NCBI RefSeq assembly: GCF_030758775.1
Contig: NZ_CP132384.1
Coordinates: 1,302,001-1,366,000, forward strand
Direction of reading: 5' to 3'
Source: Bifidobacterium asteroides
Lineage (GTDB): Bacteria > Actinomycetota > Actinomycetes > Actinomycetales > Bifidobacteriaceae
DNA: 64,000 bases
Made by a program: the position numbers and the translations under genes. A model generated the notes under the pieces. It was not told where the DNA came from and ran no database searches. It saw nothing but the letters and a program-made list of their open reading frames with translations. This document shows, in pieces, positions 32,458 through 43,870 of this stretch (the first letter of the stretch is position 1; each line of letters opens with the position of its first letter).

Positions 32458-33639
32458 TCACAGCATTTTTTCGATAGCTGAGACGACTGAGTCTACATTT
32501 CGGCGGAATTCCAAGGTTTCCGGAAGGAGCGACAGGGCCAGGTATCCGTTGCCTGGCATGTCGAAAAAGTATCCGGGCTGGCCAGTCAACCCGTAGGACC
32601 CAATCAGGCGGAGAATCAATTCCTCCTCGTCGATGACCTGGGGAAAGCGCAGCAGAACGTTCCAGCCTCCCTCGGGCCTGAGCAGGGAGACGCTGGACTG
32701 TTTTTGGCCCAATATCCGTCTAAGGCTTTCAAGATTGCCCCTGACGCGCTCCCCCACTCGGCTGGTCTGACTGGGAATATTTGCCAGCATGGCTTCCATA
32801 TCCCTGGTGATCAGAAGACTCATGGGCAGGTAATCATCGGCTATCAGGTCGAGCTGGCGCTTGGCCTGGGCAACCTGGTCGGCTGGCCCGGAAACCTGGA
32901 TCCAGCCCACCTTGGCATGGGGAGCTGCCAGGCTCTTCGAGAACCCGTCCAGGGCGAAGGTCAGCACCTGCTTCTCACCGGCCAACCGGGCACGACCCGG
33001 CAGGGGATCCAGCGGGTAGTCGAAGAAGACCTCGTCCGCAATGACGGCCACCCCATGCCGCTGACAGAGTTCCAGCAGCGACTGGCGTTCTTCCGGATGA
33101 ATGTAGGAACCGGTGGGATTGTTGGGGTTGATAAGGACCAGGGCACGGATACGATCGCCATCCGGTCCCTCCAGGGCCTGCCTGACTGTGGCCAGGTCAA
33201 GGACCCAGGATCCGTCGTAGGACAGGCGGTATGGGATTGTCCGAACGCACTCCAGTCCGGCGATGGATTCTATGAGAGGATATCCAGGCCTGGGCTCCAG
33301 AATGGCGTCACCCGGATCGCAGAGGAGCTTCATCAGCCAGGAATAAGCCTCGGATGTCGATGAGAGCAGGTAGAGGTCATCAGGACTGACCACTCTGCCG
33401 CCCTCGCTCTGGCCCAATCCCCGGCGCGCGGTCAGAAACTCAGCCAGGGCCTGGCGGGCCTTACCAGGCCCCCTCGGTTCCGCCTCATAGACTTGCGGCA
33501 GGAATGCCGGGGCCAGCCCGAAGCGGGTGGGATTGGAGTCGTTCAGCCTGCCCAGCTTGAGACCATGAGCTCGGGCTTCTGACTCGGCAAGAGCAATGCG
33601 ATTGGGGCGGTCAGACCCTGTTCGGCGGGAAAAATGCAC
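32458..33639 (-). CDS. Class I/II pyridoxal-phosphate aminotransferase
   Basis: A 393-residue fold-type I aminotransferase. Landmarks: LLSSTSEAYSWLMKLL (cofactor phosphate loop), LINPNNPTGSYI, IADEVFFDYPL (Asp that binds the pyridine nitrogen), and the Schiff-base lysine in DGFSKSLAAPHAKVGW (about residue 235). Relatives transaminate aspartate, alanine or aromatic amino acids; the specificity is not fixed by these motifs. The start codon has only a distant GAGGGG, so it is a little uncertain. It follows the polyphosphate glucokinase gene by 75 bases on the same strand and may share its transcript. Confidence 0.88.
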   Translation of the reverse strand: MHFSRRTGSDRPNRIALAESEARAHGLKLGRLNDSNPTRFGLAPAFLPQVYEAEPRGPGKARQALAEFLTARRGLGQSEGGRVVSPDDLYLLSSTSEAYSWLMKLLCDPGDAILEPRPGYPLIESIAGLECVRTIPYRLSYDGSWVLDLATVRQALEGPDGDRIRALVLINPNNPTGSYIHPEERQSLLELCQRHGVAVIADEVFFDYPLDPLPGRARLAGEKQVLTFALDGFSKSLAAPHAKVGWIQVSGPADQVAQAKRQLDLIADDYLPMSLLITRDMEAMLANIPSQTSRVGERVRGNLESLRRILGQKQSSVSLLRPEGGWNVLLRFPQVIDEEELILRLIGSYGLTGQPGYFFDMPGNGYLALSLLPETLEFRRNVDSVVSAIEKML

Positions 33640-33714
33640 GATTCTTCAGCCCCTCATCCGATCCAACACCCGCATGAACGCTCCATGCAGGATGGCCGCA
33701 GGAAAAGCCCTGCT

Positions 33715-34485
33715 TCACCCCAGGTGCTTTTGCCGAAGGTCAGCCAGATAGGCGGCGCCTACGATGCCGGCCTGGTTGCGCAGCTTGGCAGCTACGATGG
33801 GGGTCTTGATGTCGATGTGGGGCAGGAACTTCTCGCTCATCCGGCTGACACCGCCGCCGACGACGAAGAAGTCAGGGTTGAAGTAGTGTTCAAGCAGGCG
33901 GTAGTACTTGGTCAGACGATTGGCCCACTTCTTGTAGCTCAGCTTCTTGCGGTCACGCACCGATGAGGCTGCGTACTTCTCTGCGTCCTTGCCGTCCAGC
34001 GTCAGGTGGCCCAGCTCGCTGTTGGGAATCAGCACGCCGTTATAAATCAGCGCCGTGCCGATTCCGGTGCCCAGTGTGGTGGCGATGACCAGACCCTTCT
34101 GGCCCTTGGCAGCCCCGTACTGCACCTCGGCGAGACCGGCCGCATCCGCGTCGTTGACAACGCTGACGGGCCTGCCGCAGGCCTTGGAAAGAACCTCTTG
34201 GACATTGGTACCCACCCAGGCCTGGTCCAAGTTGGCCATGAAATCCAGCGGCTTGTCAGGCTTGACAGGGGCCGGGAAGGCGATGCCCACAGGCACGTCC
34301 GAGGAAACTTCGAAGCGGTCCAATAGCTCCTTGACGACAACCCCCACAGCCTCCGGCGTGGAGTGCTCGGGAGTGAGAATTTTCTTGCGAGGCTCTGCAA
34401 AATCCCCGATCGTCAGGTCGACAGGGGCAGCCTTGATGCCGGATCCACCAATATCCACTCCGAAAGCCTGCGCTGTTTCAATCAT
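33715..34485 (-). CDS. ppgK: Polyphosphate glucokinase, ROK family
   Basis: Phosphorylates glucose using inorganic polyphosphate and/or ATP, feeding the bifid shunt. 256 residues, the normal size of the actinobacterial enzyme. The N-terminal phosphate loop is FGVDIGGSGIKAAPVDL, with NDADAAGLAEV, the ROK phosphate motif TTLGTGIGTALI, and ELGHLTLDGKDAEKYA. The family-specific KKLSYKKWANRLTKYYRLLEH segment, implicated in polyphosphate binding, is intact. The ATG follows AAGGAG. Glucose released by the neighbouring beta-glucosidase would be a natural substrate (inference). It is divergent from the nitroreductase-like gene. Confidence 0.95.
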   Translation of the reverse strand: MIETAQAFGVDIGGSGIKAAPVDLTIGDFAEPRKKILTPEHSTPEAVGVVVKELLDRFEVSSDVPVGIAFPAPVKPDKPLDFMANLDQAWVGTNVQEVLSKACGRPVSVVNDADAAGLAEVQYGAAKGQKGLVIATTLGTGIGTALIYNGVLIPNSELGHLTLDGKDAEKYAASSVRDRKKLSYKKWANRLTKYYRLLEHYFNPDFFVVGGGVSRMSEKFLPHIDIKTPIVAAKLRNQAGIVGAAYLADLRQKHLG

Positions 34486-34645
34486 TGCTGCTCCTTAGCT
34501 GATCAAAGATGAGGGTCCGAACCGGCACGGTAGCGATTGTACCCCAAGGCATGCCTCTGCAGCCCTTGGGGGCGGCATAAGCCAGACCAAGCGCGGCCCT
34601 TCCACTTGGCTTGTGCCACTACCTGCAGGAAGAATAATTGGGTGG

Positions 34646-34651
34646 GATAAT
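34646..34651 (+). promoter_or_regulatory. -10 box of a probable leaderless promoter
   Basis: GATAAT ends six bases before the ATG at 34658, which has no ribosome site. Confidence 0.45.
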
Positions 34652-34657
34652 GAGATT

Positions 34658-35437
34658 ATGACCGAACATACACAGCTTATTGACGCAGTCAACGTGCGCA
34701 TCACCACTAGAGAATATGACCCCAAGCCCATCGATCCCGACCTGGCCAGGCAGCTGGGCAGCACCCTGAACGCTCTGAACACGTTGAGCGGTCTGGACAT
34801 GCAGCTGGTCCTGGGCAAGCCCGATGCCTTCGCGGCCGACAACGCCTCCGGCCACCTAGCCAATGCGGCCAACTACCTGGCCCTGGTCGGACCCAAGGAC
34901 GATCAGGAGAGCTTGGAGAAAGCCGGCTTTTACGGCGAGCGCATGGTCCTTTCCGCCACCCTGTACGGACTGGGGACAGGATGGGTGTCGGGCAGCTGGG
35001 ACCGTCAGGCAGCCGAACGCCACTGCCGGATCACCCCCAGCCAGTCGCTTTATCTGGTAGTCACCATCGGCTACCCAGCCGATCAGGTCGGCTACGGCAA
35101 CCAGGACTTCGACAAGCTTTGCCAACGTCAGAGCGAGCATCGAACCTCCAAGAGCTATGAGGAGCTGACCTCAGCCATGAGCGCGCAGGACCGCCGGGAT
35201 GCTCCGGAGTGGTTCAAAGCCGGCGTGGCTGCCGCCGCCAAGGCGCCTTCGGCCATGAACGGACAGCCGGTGGTTTTCGCCTGGGACAAGGACACAGGCG
35301 ATGCGATCGCCACCCTGGATCCCTCGGTCGCCTACGGATCCGCAGTCGATCTGGGCATAGCCAAAATGAACTTCCAGATTGGCGCCGGCGGCGGCACATG
35401 GACCTGGGGAGACGGAGGCCGTTTCATCAGGTCCTGA
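34658..35437 (+). CDS. Nitroreductase-like flavoprotein
   Basis: A 259-residue protein resembling the nitroreductase fold of FMN-dependent oxidoreductases. The N-terminus has the pattern IDAVNVRITTREYDPKPID (the family reads RRSxRxF), and GERMVLSATLYGLGTGWVSG is the conserved helix that packs on the flavin. The later WFKAGVAAAAKAPSAMNGQP carries a second copy of the A-P-S-A-M-N-x-Q-P segment typical of flavin contact. The pattern resembles the Acg/TM nitroreductase-like subgroup with two halves. The substrate is unknown. I set the start at the ATG 34658-34660 because a -10 box sits just upstream. Confidence 0.82.
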   Translation: MTEHTQLIDAVNVRITTREYDPKPIDPDLARQLGSTLNALNTLSGLDMQLVLGKPDAFAADNASGHLANAANYLALVGPKDDQESLEKAGFYGERMVLSATLYGLGTGWVSGSWDRQAAERHCRITPSQSLYLVVTIGYPADQVGYGNQDFDKLCQRQSEHRTSKSYEELTSAMSAQDRRDAPEWFKAGVAAAAKAPSAMNGQPVVFAWDKDTGDAIATLDPSVAYGSAVDLGIAKMNFQIGAGGGTWTWGDGGRFIRS

Positions 35438-35489
35438 TCGGGGCTGTATCCCAGTGCTCCGGCAAGGGGACCGTGTAGGGTGATGAACT

Positions 35490-36263
35490 ATGAACAATGG
35501 AGCATCATCATCTCAGCCCACCACCGAACCAAGCACTGAAGCTGGTTCGACAACCCTTTATCTGACCCGTCACGGAAGAACGACGGCCAATGTCATGCAT
35601 CTGATGCAGGGCTGGTCCGATTTCCCTCTCACCTGGCAAGGCCGCGAGGACGTGCGCCAGTTCGGTCGGGGTCTGCGGTCCATTCGCTTCCGGGCAGCCT
35701 GGAGCGGCAATCTGAGCCGCCAGTATGAAACGGCCCGCCTGGCCCTTGATATGTCCGGCAACGGAGACCTGCGTGTGGGCGTGGACCCTGACCTGCGCGA
35801 GGACAATTTCGGCAGTTTCGAGGGCCGGGACGAGCGCGCCACTCTGGACCAGGTCTGCGCCGCCATGGGTTTTAAGGACTTCGTTACGGCCAAGGCAACT
35901 TACGGCAGGAACATCTCCGTCCATATGCAGGACACCTTCCATCGGCTGGATGCCCAGGACGTCCTTTCCGCCGGACTTGAGGAACAGGATCGGGCTGAGA
36001 CCACCGCCCAGGTCCGCAGCAGGATGATCGCGGTGCTGACGCGCATCGCCCAGTCCGCCATCGAAGAGGGCGGCGGACCGGTCCTGGTGGTCTCCTCCGG
36101 CATGTGCCTGCAACAGTTCCTAGTGGCCATCGATGACCACTGCCCCATCCCTGACATGGACAACACCGCTGTCACCAAGGTCATCTACCAGGATGACGGT
36201 TTCCATCTGGCAGGGCCTATCGGTTCCATGGAGTACTTCCAAGCAGGAAGTCAGGAAAAGTAG
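35490..36263 (+). CDS. Histidine phosphatase/phosphoglycerate-mutase superfamily protein lacking the second catalytic His
   Basis: A 257-residue member of the RHG superfamily. The phospho-acceptor motif LTRHGRTTAN is intact (about residue 27), followed by LTWQGREDVRQFGRGL and the acidic EDNFGSFEGR that holds the proton donor. The usual second histidine occurs in the pattern S-H-G; here the strand reads VLVVSSGMCLQQF, with Ser in place of His. The enzyme may therefore be weakened, altered in specificity or non-catalytic. An unstructured Ser/Thr-rich N-terminus (about 20 residues) precedes the domain. TAGGGT ends eight bases before the ATG. Confidence 0.88.
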   Translation: MNNGASSSQPTTEPSTEAGSTTLYLTRHGRTTANVMHLMQGWSDFPLTWQGREDVRQFGRGLRSIRFRAAWSGNLSRQYETARLALDMSGNGDLRVGVDPDLREDNFGSFEGRDERATLDQVCAAMGFKDFVTAKATYGRNISVHMQDTFHRLDAQDVLSAGLEEQDRAETTAQVRSRMIAVLTRIAQSAIEEGGGPVLVVSSGMCLQQFLVAIDDHCPIPDMDNTAVTKVIYQDDGFHLAGPIGSMEYFQAGSQEK

Positions 36264-36275
36264 CAGGCAAAACTT

Positions 36276-37301
36276 TCAGGCGCCCTGTATTTCCCTGGCT
36301 GGTTGGCCCTTGAGGGGCTCCATGGGCCTCCAGTCGGGATCGTGCAATATCTGGCGCGAATCCACCCATCCCTTCAGGATGGCAGGGATACCAGTCATGA
36401 TGTGACTGCGATCAACAGCCAGAAGGCGGATGATTTCCTTGAGAGCTGTTGCCAGGGTCCCCAGGGCGAAAGCCAGAGGCCGATAGTCCCCATGGACCAT
36501 GAAATACCTGGCCATAAAACCTCGGTTGCGCATGATGTGGTAGCGATTCATATCCGAGGTGGAATTGAGCTGGCGCACCCCGGCAATGTTCCAGTTGGCG
36601 ATGTTGCGAGTCCGACGCATGACTACATCGGATACGACCACAGGCTGTGTGACCTTGGATGCCAAATACCCATAGATGGTGTCATCCCAATAGATAAAGA
36701 AGCGCGGGTCAGGCAGACCGATTTGTTCCACAACTTGCCGGGAGAAGAACCCTCCTTCAAAGCACATGGTGTTCATGGGACGACAGCCCGATGGGCCGAA
36801 CTCCCCTGGTGCTATCGGGTCTGGAATGCCCAAGGCGGTAAGGAAATGATACTGCCAATAGAAGGGGCCGCCATCATAATCCAGCCGGGAACCCTGCACC
36901 ACCTGATAGCGTTCACTCCACTTAGCCAGCAGGTCAAGTCCTTCGGGCTCTACTGCAACGTCATCATCCATGACCCAGAACCATTTGGCACCAAGCTCGT
37001 ATGCCTTGCGCACACCGGCGGAGAAGCCTCCCGCGCCGCCACCATTGTGGTCCTGCGGCAGATACACGACACGATCCTGATTGCCGGAGCCGTCGATGAT
37101 GGTCCTGCCCCAACGCCCGGTCACACGTTCAGAAAACTGCTCGACCATGGTTCGCGTGTCTGCCGAATGCTCGTTATCCACCACCACAATCCGCCAAGGG
37201 GCCTGGGTGAGCTGGAGGATGGAGTCGAACAGGCCTGTCAGCAATTCCTGACGCTTATACGTAACGACGACCATGGCCGCCTTGTTCAAGGTCTTTCCCA
37301 T
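36276..37301 (-). CDS. Glycosyltransferase family 2, galactofuranosyl/rhamnosyl-transferase-like
   Basis: A 341-residue (or 344 if the upstream ATG at 37308-37310 is used) cytoplasmic-face enzyme that transfers a sugar from a nucleotide donor. AMVVVTYKRQELLTGLFDSI begins the GT-A fold, and the nucleotide-metal motif is WFWVMDDDVAVEPEG, with three Asp. A second acidic cluster is IYWDDTIYGYLASK. The C-terminal half has a conserved MRNRGFMARYF segment. The overall pattern resembles GlfT2-like enzymes that build cell-wall galactan or rhamnan, but the sugar cannot be told. It is convergent with the phosphatase-like gene, and a short GGAG precedes the preferred start. Confidence 0.85.
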   Translation of the reverse strand: MGKTLNKAAMVVVTYKRQELLTGLFDSILQLTQAPWRIVVVDNEHSADTRTMVEQFSERVTGRWGRTIIDGSGNQDRVVYLPQDHNGGGAGGFSAGVRKAYELGAKWFWVMDDDVAVEPEGLDLLAKWSERYQVVQGSRLDYDGGPFYWQYHFLTALGIPDPIAPGEFGPSGCRPMNTMCFEGGFFSRQVVEQIGLPDPRFFIYWDDTIYGYLASKVTQPVVVSDVVMRRTRNIANWNIAGVRQLNSTSDMNRYHIMRNRGFMARYFMVHGDYRPLAFALGTLATALKEIIRLLAVDRSHIMTGIPAILKGWVDSRQILHDPDWRPMEPLKGQPAREIQGA

Positions 37302-37544
37302 GCTCTCCATTGTGGCACTGCCCCGTAACTTTGCCTCTTTTCACAGGCAGCAGATGGTCGCTCATCCTCGGCATCCTCCAGCCTCCTTGCAGCATTGTGA
37401 ACTTTCGACAACCTCACATTCGTTGTGCAGGCTGCAATGGTTGCATGAAAGGCGGTTGTATTGCCCTCCTGGCGTGTCTGGAAATGCACCAGCAGCAAGA
37501 GGGAATTGACCATTCCAAGGACCGCAGCTATATTGAAATCGTCA

Positions 37545-37669
37545 GTTTCAGGGAAGGTGAAAGTCCTTACTGGCGGTATCCGGCTGAAGGCCGGGAGCCC
37601 GCGACCCGCGCAAGCGGTGGATATCGGTCGAAGTCCGAAGCCAACGGTTACAGTCCGGATGGAAGAAAC
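37545..37669 (+). ncRNA. FMN riboswitch (RFN element)
   Basis: The conserved blocks appear in order: CAGGGAAGGTGAAAGTCC, GGCGGTA, GGGAGCCCGCGA, CCGAAGCCAACGG and CAGTCCGGATGGAAGAA. A closing stem pairs GTTTC (37545-37549) with GAAAC (37665-37669). The ribosome site GAGG (37670-37673) touches the 3' end of this stem and the ribU ATG is at 37680, so ligand binding probably hides the ribosome site directly. Confidence 0.95.
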
Positions 37670-37679
37670 GAGGCCCTCT

Positions 37680-38284
37680 ATGAGCATGCCCAATTCTCAT
37701 TCACACACCACTGCAAACAAGGACACGCGCTTCAACGATGTCCACTCCACAGGTGCAGGTGGTTCAGGACGCTGGTCGACCAAGCGGATCGCGGTCTACG
37801 CGCTCTTCGTAGCCTTGGCCATGGTTCTGAGCTTCTTCTCCTTCCCGATCTTTCCAGCCGCTCCCTGGCTCAAATACGACCCATCAGGCATCGTCGTCCT
37901 GGTATGCGGCTTCGCCTTCGGACCGGCGGCTGCCGCCATCATCTCCATACTGGGATTCGTCCCGCACCTGTTCACCAACCCCTTCGGCGCTCTGATCTCG
38001 ATGATCGTGGCCCTGGCTCTGAGCGTGCCGGCAGCCTTGGTCTACCGCAGGATGCACAGCCGTAAGGGAGCGGTCATCGGAATTGTCTCCGGCGCCATTC
38101 TGGGCGTGATCGCAGCCATCCTGTGCAACGTGGTGATCACCCCTTCTACGCGCACATGTCCATGGCCAAGGTGGTCGCCATGATCGTGCCCATCCTCCTG
38201 CCCTTCAACCTGATGAAGTTCGCCATCCACGGCGTAGTCACCTTCCTGATCTACAAGCCCATCTCCACACTGATCAACAAGTAG
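37680..38284 (+). pseudogene. ribU: Riboflavin ECF S-component RibU with an apparent one-base frameshift
   Basis: Riboflavin-binding membrane component of an ECF transporter. From the ATG at 37680 (ribosome site GAGG) the protein has a hydrophilic N-terminus, then RIAVYALFVALAMVLSFFSFPI, KYDPSGIVVLVCGFAFGPAAA and LGFVPHLFTNPFGALISM, all RibU-like. At 38140-38143 (a run of four C after GTGATCA) the frame slips: the open frame soon ends (stop 38181-38183), while one base off it continues as FYAHMSMAKVVAMIVPILLP and ends at 38282-38284, giving the missing last two helices. With one added C the product would be 201 residues. Either a sequencing error in the C-run or a real lesion. The next gene, EcfA-A-T, starts nine bases later. 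Confidence 0.85.
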
Positions 38285-38293
38285 GCCACATCC

Positions 38294-40726
38294 ATGACCC
38301 AATCCGCCGTCTTGGATTCAGCGGATTCGAAGACAACGGTCGCCCGGCTCAGCCAGGTCTCCTTCTCCTATGACGGAGGCGAGACCTGGGCCTTGGACCA
38401 CCTGTCCATGGAAGTGCATGCAGGCGAACATTTGTGCATCCTGGGAGCGAATGGCTCCGGCAAATCCACGCTGGGAAGCATTCTCTCGGGCGCGACGGCA
38501 CCTGACCACGGCCAGGTCGAGCTTATGGGCCGAGCGGTCTGCTCCGACACCCAGGATCAGGGCCGCCAGATCGACGCTGAGGCTTACCGGCAGGCACGGC
38601 GGAGCATCGGTATGGTCTTTCAGAACCCTGAGGACCAGATCGTGACCACCGTCGTCCAGGACGATGCGGCTTTCGGACCCGAGAATCTGGGCCTGCCCCG
38701 CCAGAAGATGCTCTCCTGCGTGCCAGCGGCCCTGGAACAGGTCGACTTGCAGACGCGGATGAATGATGATCCCACCCGCATGTCGGGCGGACAGCAGCAA
38801 CGACTGGCCCTGGCCGGCAGCCTGGCCATGAATCCAGGCATGATGGTGCTGGACGAACCTGGAGCCATGCTCGATGCGGCCGGCCGGCAGGAGATTCAAT
38901 CGATCCTCTGCCGGCTGACAGCCCAGGGCACAGCTGTCGTCCACATCACCCACCTGCTCGAACAAGCCAGACGGGCTGATCGGGTTCTCGTGCTTGATCA
39001 TGGGCGCATCGTGGCCTCTGGAAGACCTGATCAGATTCTGAACAGGCAGGATCTGCCTGCCCTTGTTGGCGAACCTGACCAGAATTCGCTGACCCAAAGC
39101 AGGGCATCGGATACGGGCGCAAAGACCACAGTCGATGACCACGCTATCCCCATGGTCAAGTTCTCGGATGTCTCTTACAGCTTTCCTGACGCAGGCAGCA
39201 AAGCCCTCAGCCAGGTGAATCTGGAGCTCGCTGGAGGACAGACCCTAGCCATTATCGGGCGCAACGGATCCGGCAAGTCAACTCTGGCCAGGCTCATCTG
39301 TGCCCTGGCAGATCCCGACAGCGGATCCATCCAGGTGGCCGGCCTGCCCCTGGCCGGACCCGACCGGCCCAAGGCCAAGCATCTGCGACGCCAGAATCTG
39401 AAGCTTCTGCGCCAAAGGGTCGGCTATGTCATGCAATACCCCGAACATCAGCTTTTTGCGGATACTGTTAGTCAGGACATCGCCTATGGTCCACACAACC
39501 TGGGCTATGGGCCCGAACAGGTGCAGCAGCGGGTGGATGATGCCATGAAGCTTCTGGGCATCGGTGATCTGGCCGACCGCTCCCCCTTCGACCTCTCGGG
39601 GGGTCAGCGGCGCCTGGTGGCCATCGCCGGCGTCGTAGCCTGCAGCCCGCAACTGCTGGTTTTGGACGAGGTCACCGCCAGTCTCGACCCCCAGGCCTGC
39701 GCACGAATTATGGCATTGCTTCGAGTGCTCCATCAGCGCGGCGTCACCATCGTCATGAGCACCCACGCCGATCGCGAGGCCCTGGATCTGGCCGACCAGA
39801 CCCTGCTCCTGGAGCATGGAGAAACGCTAGCCTATGGGCCTACTGCCGAAGTCGTGGAGCGCTACCATCAGCTGCTCGCCACAGATGCAGCGGAGAAGGA
39901 AGCTGCTGGCAAAGAAACTTCAGGCAGGAAAACGGATCGCACCCAAGCCGACCAGAAACCCTTATCCTTGCTGGCGAGGCTGGACCCGCGAGCCAAGCTG
40001 GTGACCTTCCTCCTAGCTATGTTCACCGCTTTCGCCATTTCCACGCCTGCGCAGCTTGTTCTGGCGCTGGTGGTCACTGTAGGCCTCTTTGCCGCCGCCC
40101 GGGCACCACTGCATTCCATTATGAAATCAGTCAAGGGCTTTCTGGCCCTCATGCTTCTGCTGGCCCTGTTCAATCTCTTGGTCACTCAGACCGGCCGCAG
40201 ACTGGCTGCCTGGGGTCCATTCGTGCTGACCACCGGCGGCATTTGGGTGGCTGTACTCTATGCCTGCCGCTTCATGCTGATCATCTTTCTGGGGGCTCTC
40301 CTGGTGGAGACCACCACCCCGACACAGATGACCGATGCTTGTGAATCCCTGCTGAGCCCACTGTCCAGGCTGGGCATCCACACCAATGAAATCGCCCTGG
40401 TCCTTTCACTGGCTCTGCGTTTCATCCCTACCCTAGGACGTGAGGTTCAGGCCATCGTGGAAGCCCAGGCAGCCCGTGGCGGATCCATCGAGTCCGGCTC
40501 GCTCTCGCAACGCCTGCATGCGGCCATGGCTATCACGGTTCCCGTCTTCGCCGGAGCCCTGCGCCACGCTGACAACCTGAGCCGGGCCTTGGATGCCCGG
40601 TGCTATGAGGGCAGCCGTCAAGAGCGCACCCACTACCGACTGCTGCGACTGGGCAGGATGGACATCCTGTTCATCGCTCTCATGGCCCTTTACCTGTTGG
40701 CCCTGCTGCTGCATCCCCTGTTCTGA
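38294..40726 (+). CDS. ECF transporter energising module: EcfA-EcfA-EcfT triple fusion
   Basis: A single 810-residue chain with two ABC ATPase domains and the EcfT membrane domain. ABC 1: Walker A GANGSGKST (about residue 52), signature MSGGQQQRL (about 163), Walker B MVLDEPGAMLD, H-loop VVHITH. ABC 2: Walker A GRNGSGKST (about 322), signature LSGGQRRLV (about 436), LLVLDEVTASLD, then STHADRE. From about residue 555 the T domain LSLLARLDPRAKLVTFLLA begins; its coupling motifs are EAQAARGGSIESG and DARCYEGSRQERT. It is co-transcribed with ribU under an FMN riboswitch, so riboflavin is its primary cargo, although such modules can serve several S-components. Confidence 0.94.
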   Translation: MTQSAVLDSADSKTTVARLSQVSFSYDGGETWALDHLSMEVHAGEHLCILGANGSGKSTLGSILSGATAPDHGQVELMGRAVCSDTQDQGRQIDAEAYRQARRSIGMVFQNPEDQIVTTVVQDDAAFGPENLGLPRQKMLSCVPAALEQVDLQTRMNDDPTRMSGGQQQRLALAGSLAMNPGMMVLDEPGAMLDAAGRQEIQSILCRLTAQGTAVVHITHLLEQARRADRVLVLDHGRIVASGRPDQILNRQDLPALVGEPDQNSLTQSRASDTGAKTTVDDHAIPMVKFSDVSYSFPDAGSKALSQVNLELAGGQTLAIIGRNGSGKSTLARLICALADPDSGSIQVAGLPLAGPDRPKAKHLRRQNLKLLRQRVGYVMQYPEHQLFADTVSQDIAYGPHNLGYGPEQVQQRVDDAMKLLGIGDLADRSPFDLSGGQRRLVAIAGVVACSPQLLVLDEVTASLDPQACARIMALLRVLHQRGVTIVMSTHADREALDLADQTLLLEHGETLAYGPTAEVVERYHQLLATDAAEKEAAGKETSGRKTDRTQADQKPLSLLARLDPRAKLVTFLLAMFTAFAISTPAQLVLALVVTVGLFAAARAPLHSIMKSVKGFLALMLLLALFNLLVTQTGRRLAAWGPFVLTTGGIWVAVLYACRFMLIIFLGALLVETTTPTQMTDACESLLSPLSRLGIHTNEIALVLSLALRFIPTLGREVQAIVEAQAARGGSIESGSLSQRLHAAMAITVPVFAGALRHADNLSRALDARCYEGSRQERTHYRLLRLGRMDILFIALMALYLLALLLHPLF

Positions 40727-41048
40727 GGGGTCCGGCTACGTCAAGCATTTAGGTTCCTTGTTCCTTCAAGGTCAACAAGGCCTTCTTCCACGCCTGGCCT
40801 GAGTCGCCGGCCGTTTGGGGTAAACGAACCGTTATACATGGAATGCTGACCTGGCAAACACTGATGTCAATTACCTGCCAATTCCATCGCTGCCTTAAGC
40901 CTGATATAAGAGAATGATCGAACCATTCGATGGACTCGTAAGCAAAAGCAAATGCCGAGCTCACACTGCCAATAGAAGCCATGGATTCCAAGTGACGTTT
41001 CAGAAACTGCATTACAGATATCGACGCAAATCCCCGGCAGTACAGAAT
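40727..41048. other. Gene-free AT-richer stretch between two convergent units
   Basis: About 320 bases with lower GC than the surroundings and no gene that I can support. CCTTGTT (40756-40762) pairs with AACAAGG (40774-40780) around an inner CCTT/AAGG, a possible weak terminator for the transporter operon. The only open frame (87 codons, minus strand, 40749-41012) has no ribosome site and resembles nothing known to me. A decayed gene is possible. Confidence 0.4.
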
Positions 41049-41088
41049 AAGAGGGGTTGGAGCACTGTAATGTGCTCCAACCCCTCTT
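41049..41088 (-). terminator. Rho-independent terminator of clpC
   Basis: A perfect 17-base-pair stem pairs AAGAGGGGTTGGAGCAC (41049-41065) with its complement (41072-41088) around a 6-base loop. On the minus strand it is followed by TATTCTG. Confidence 0.9.
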
Positions 41089-41119
41089 CAGTCAGCTGCG
41101 TCGGGCCTCAACCCTTATC

Positions 41120-43768
<2,649 letters not shown>

Positions 43769-43840
43769 ACTTGTCCTTCCCTTTGATCCGTAATTCACTC
43801 TACAGATTTACGGTGACGTTTATTCTCGGCCCGCCGGTGA

Positions 43841-43857
43841 TTGCGCTCTGAACGCAA
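43841..43857 (-). promoter_or_regulatory. ClgR-box-like palindrome upstream of clpC
   Basis: On the minus strand TTGCGTTC-A-GAGCGCAA is a 17-base dyad with one imperfect pair. Its centre CGTTCAGAGCG fits the actinobacterial ClgR core CGCYNANRGCG with one mismatch. It lies about 73 bases before the clpC ATG. Confidence 0.4.
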
Positions 43858-43870
43858 CGAGGCCTTGGAA

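Noticed and set aside
38130-38150. Programmed ribosomal frameshift in ribU
   Set aside because: No classical slippery heptamer in frame and no downstream pseudoknot that I can see; a missing C in the C-run is simpler.
40749-41012. 87-codon open frame on the minus strand
   Set aside because: No ribosome site, unrecognisable product and AT-richer sequence; kept only as a note in the gap entry.
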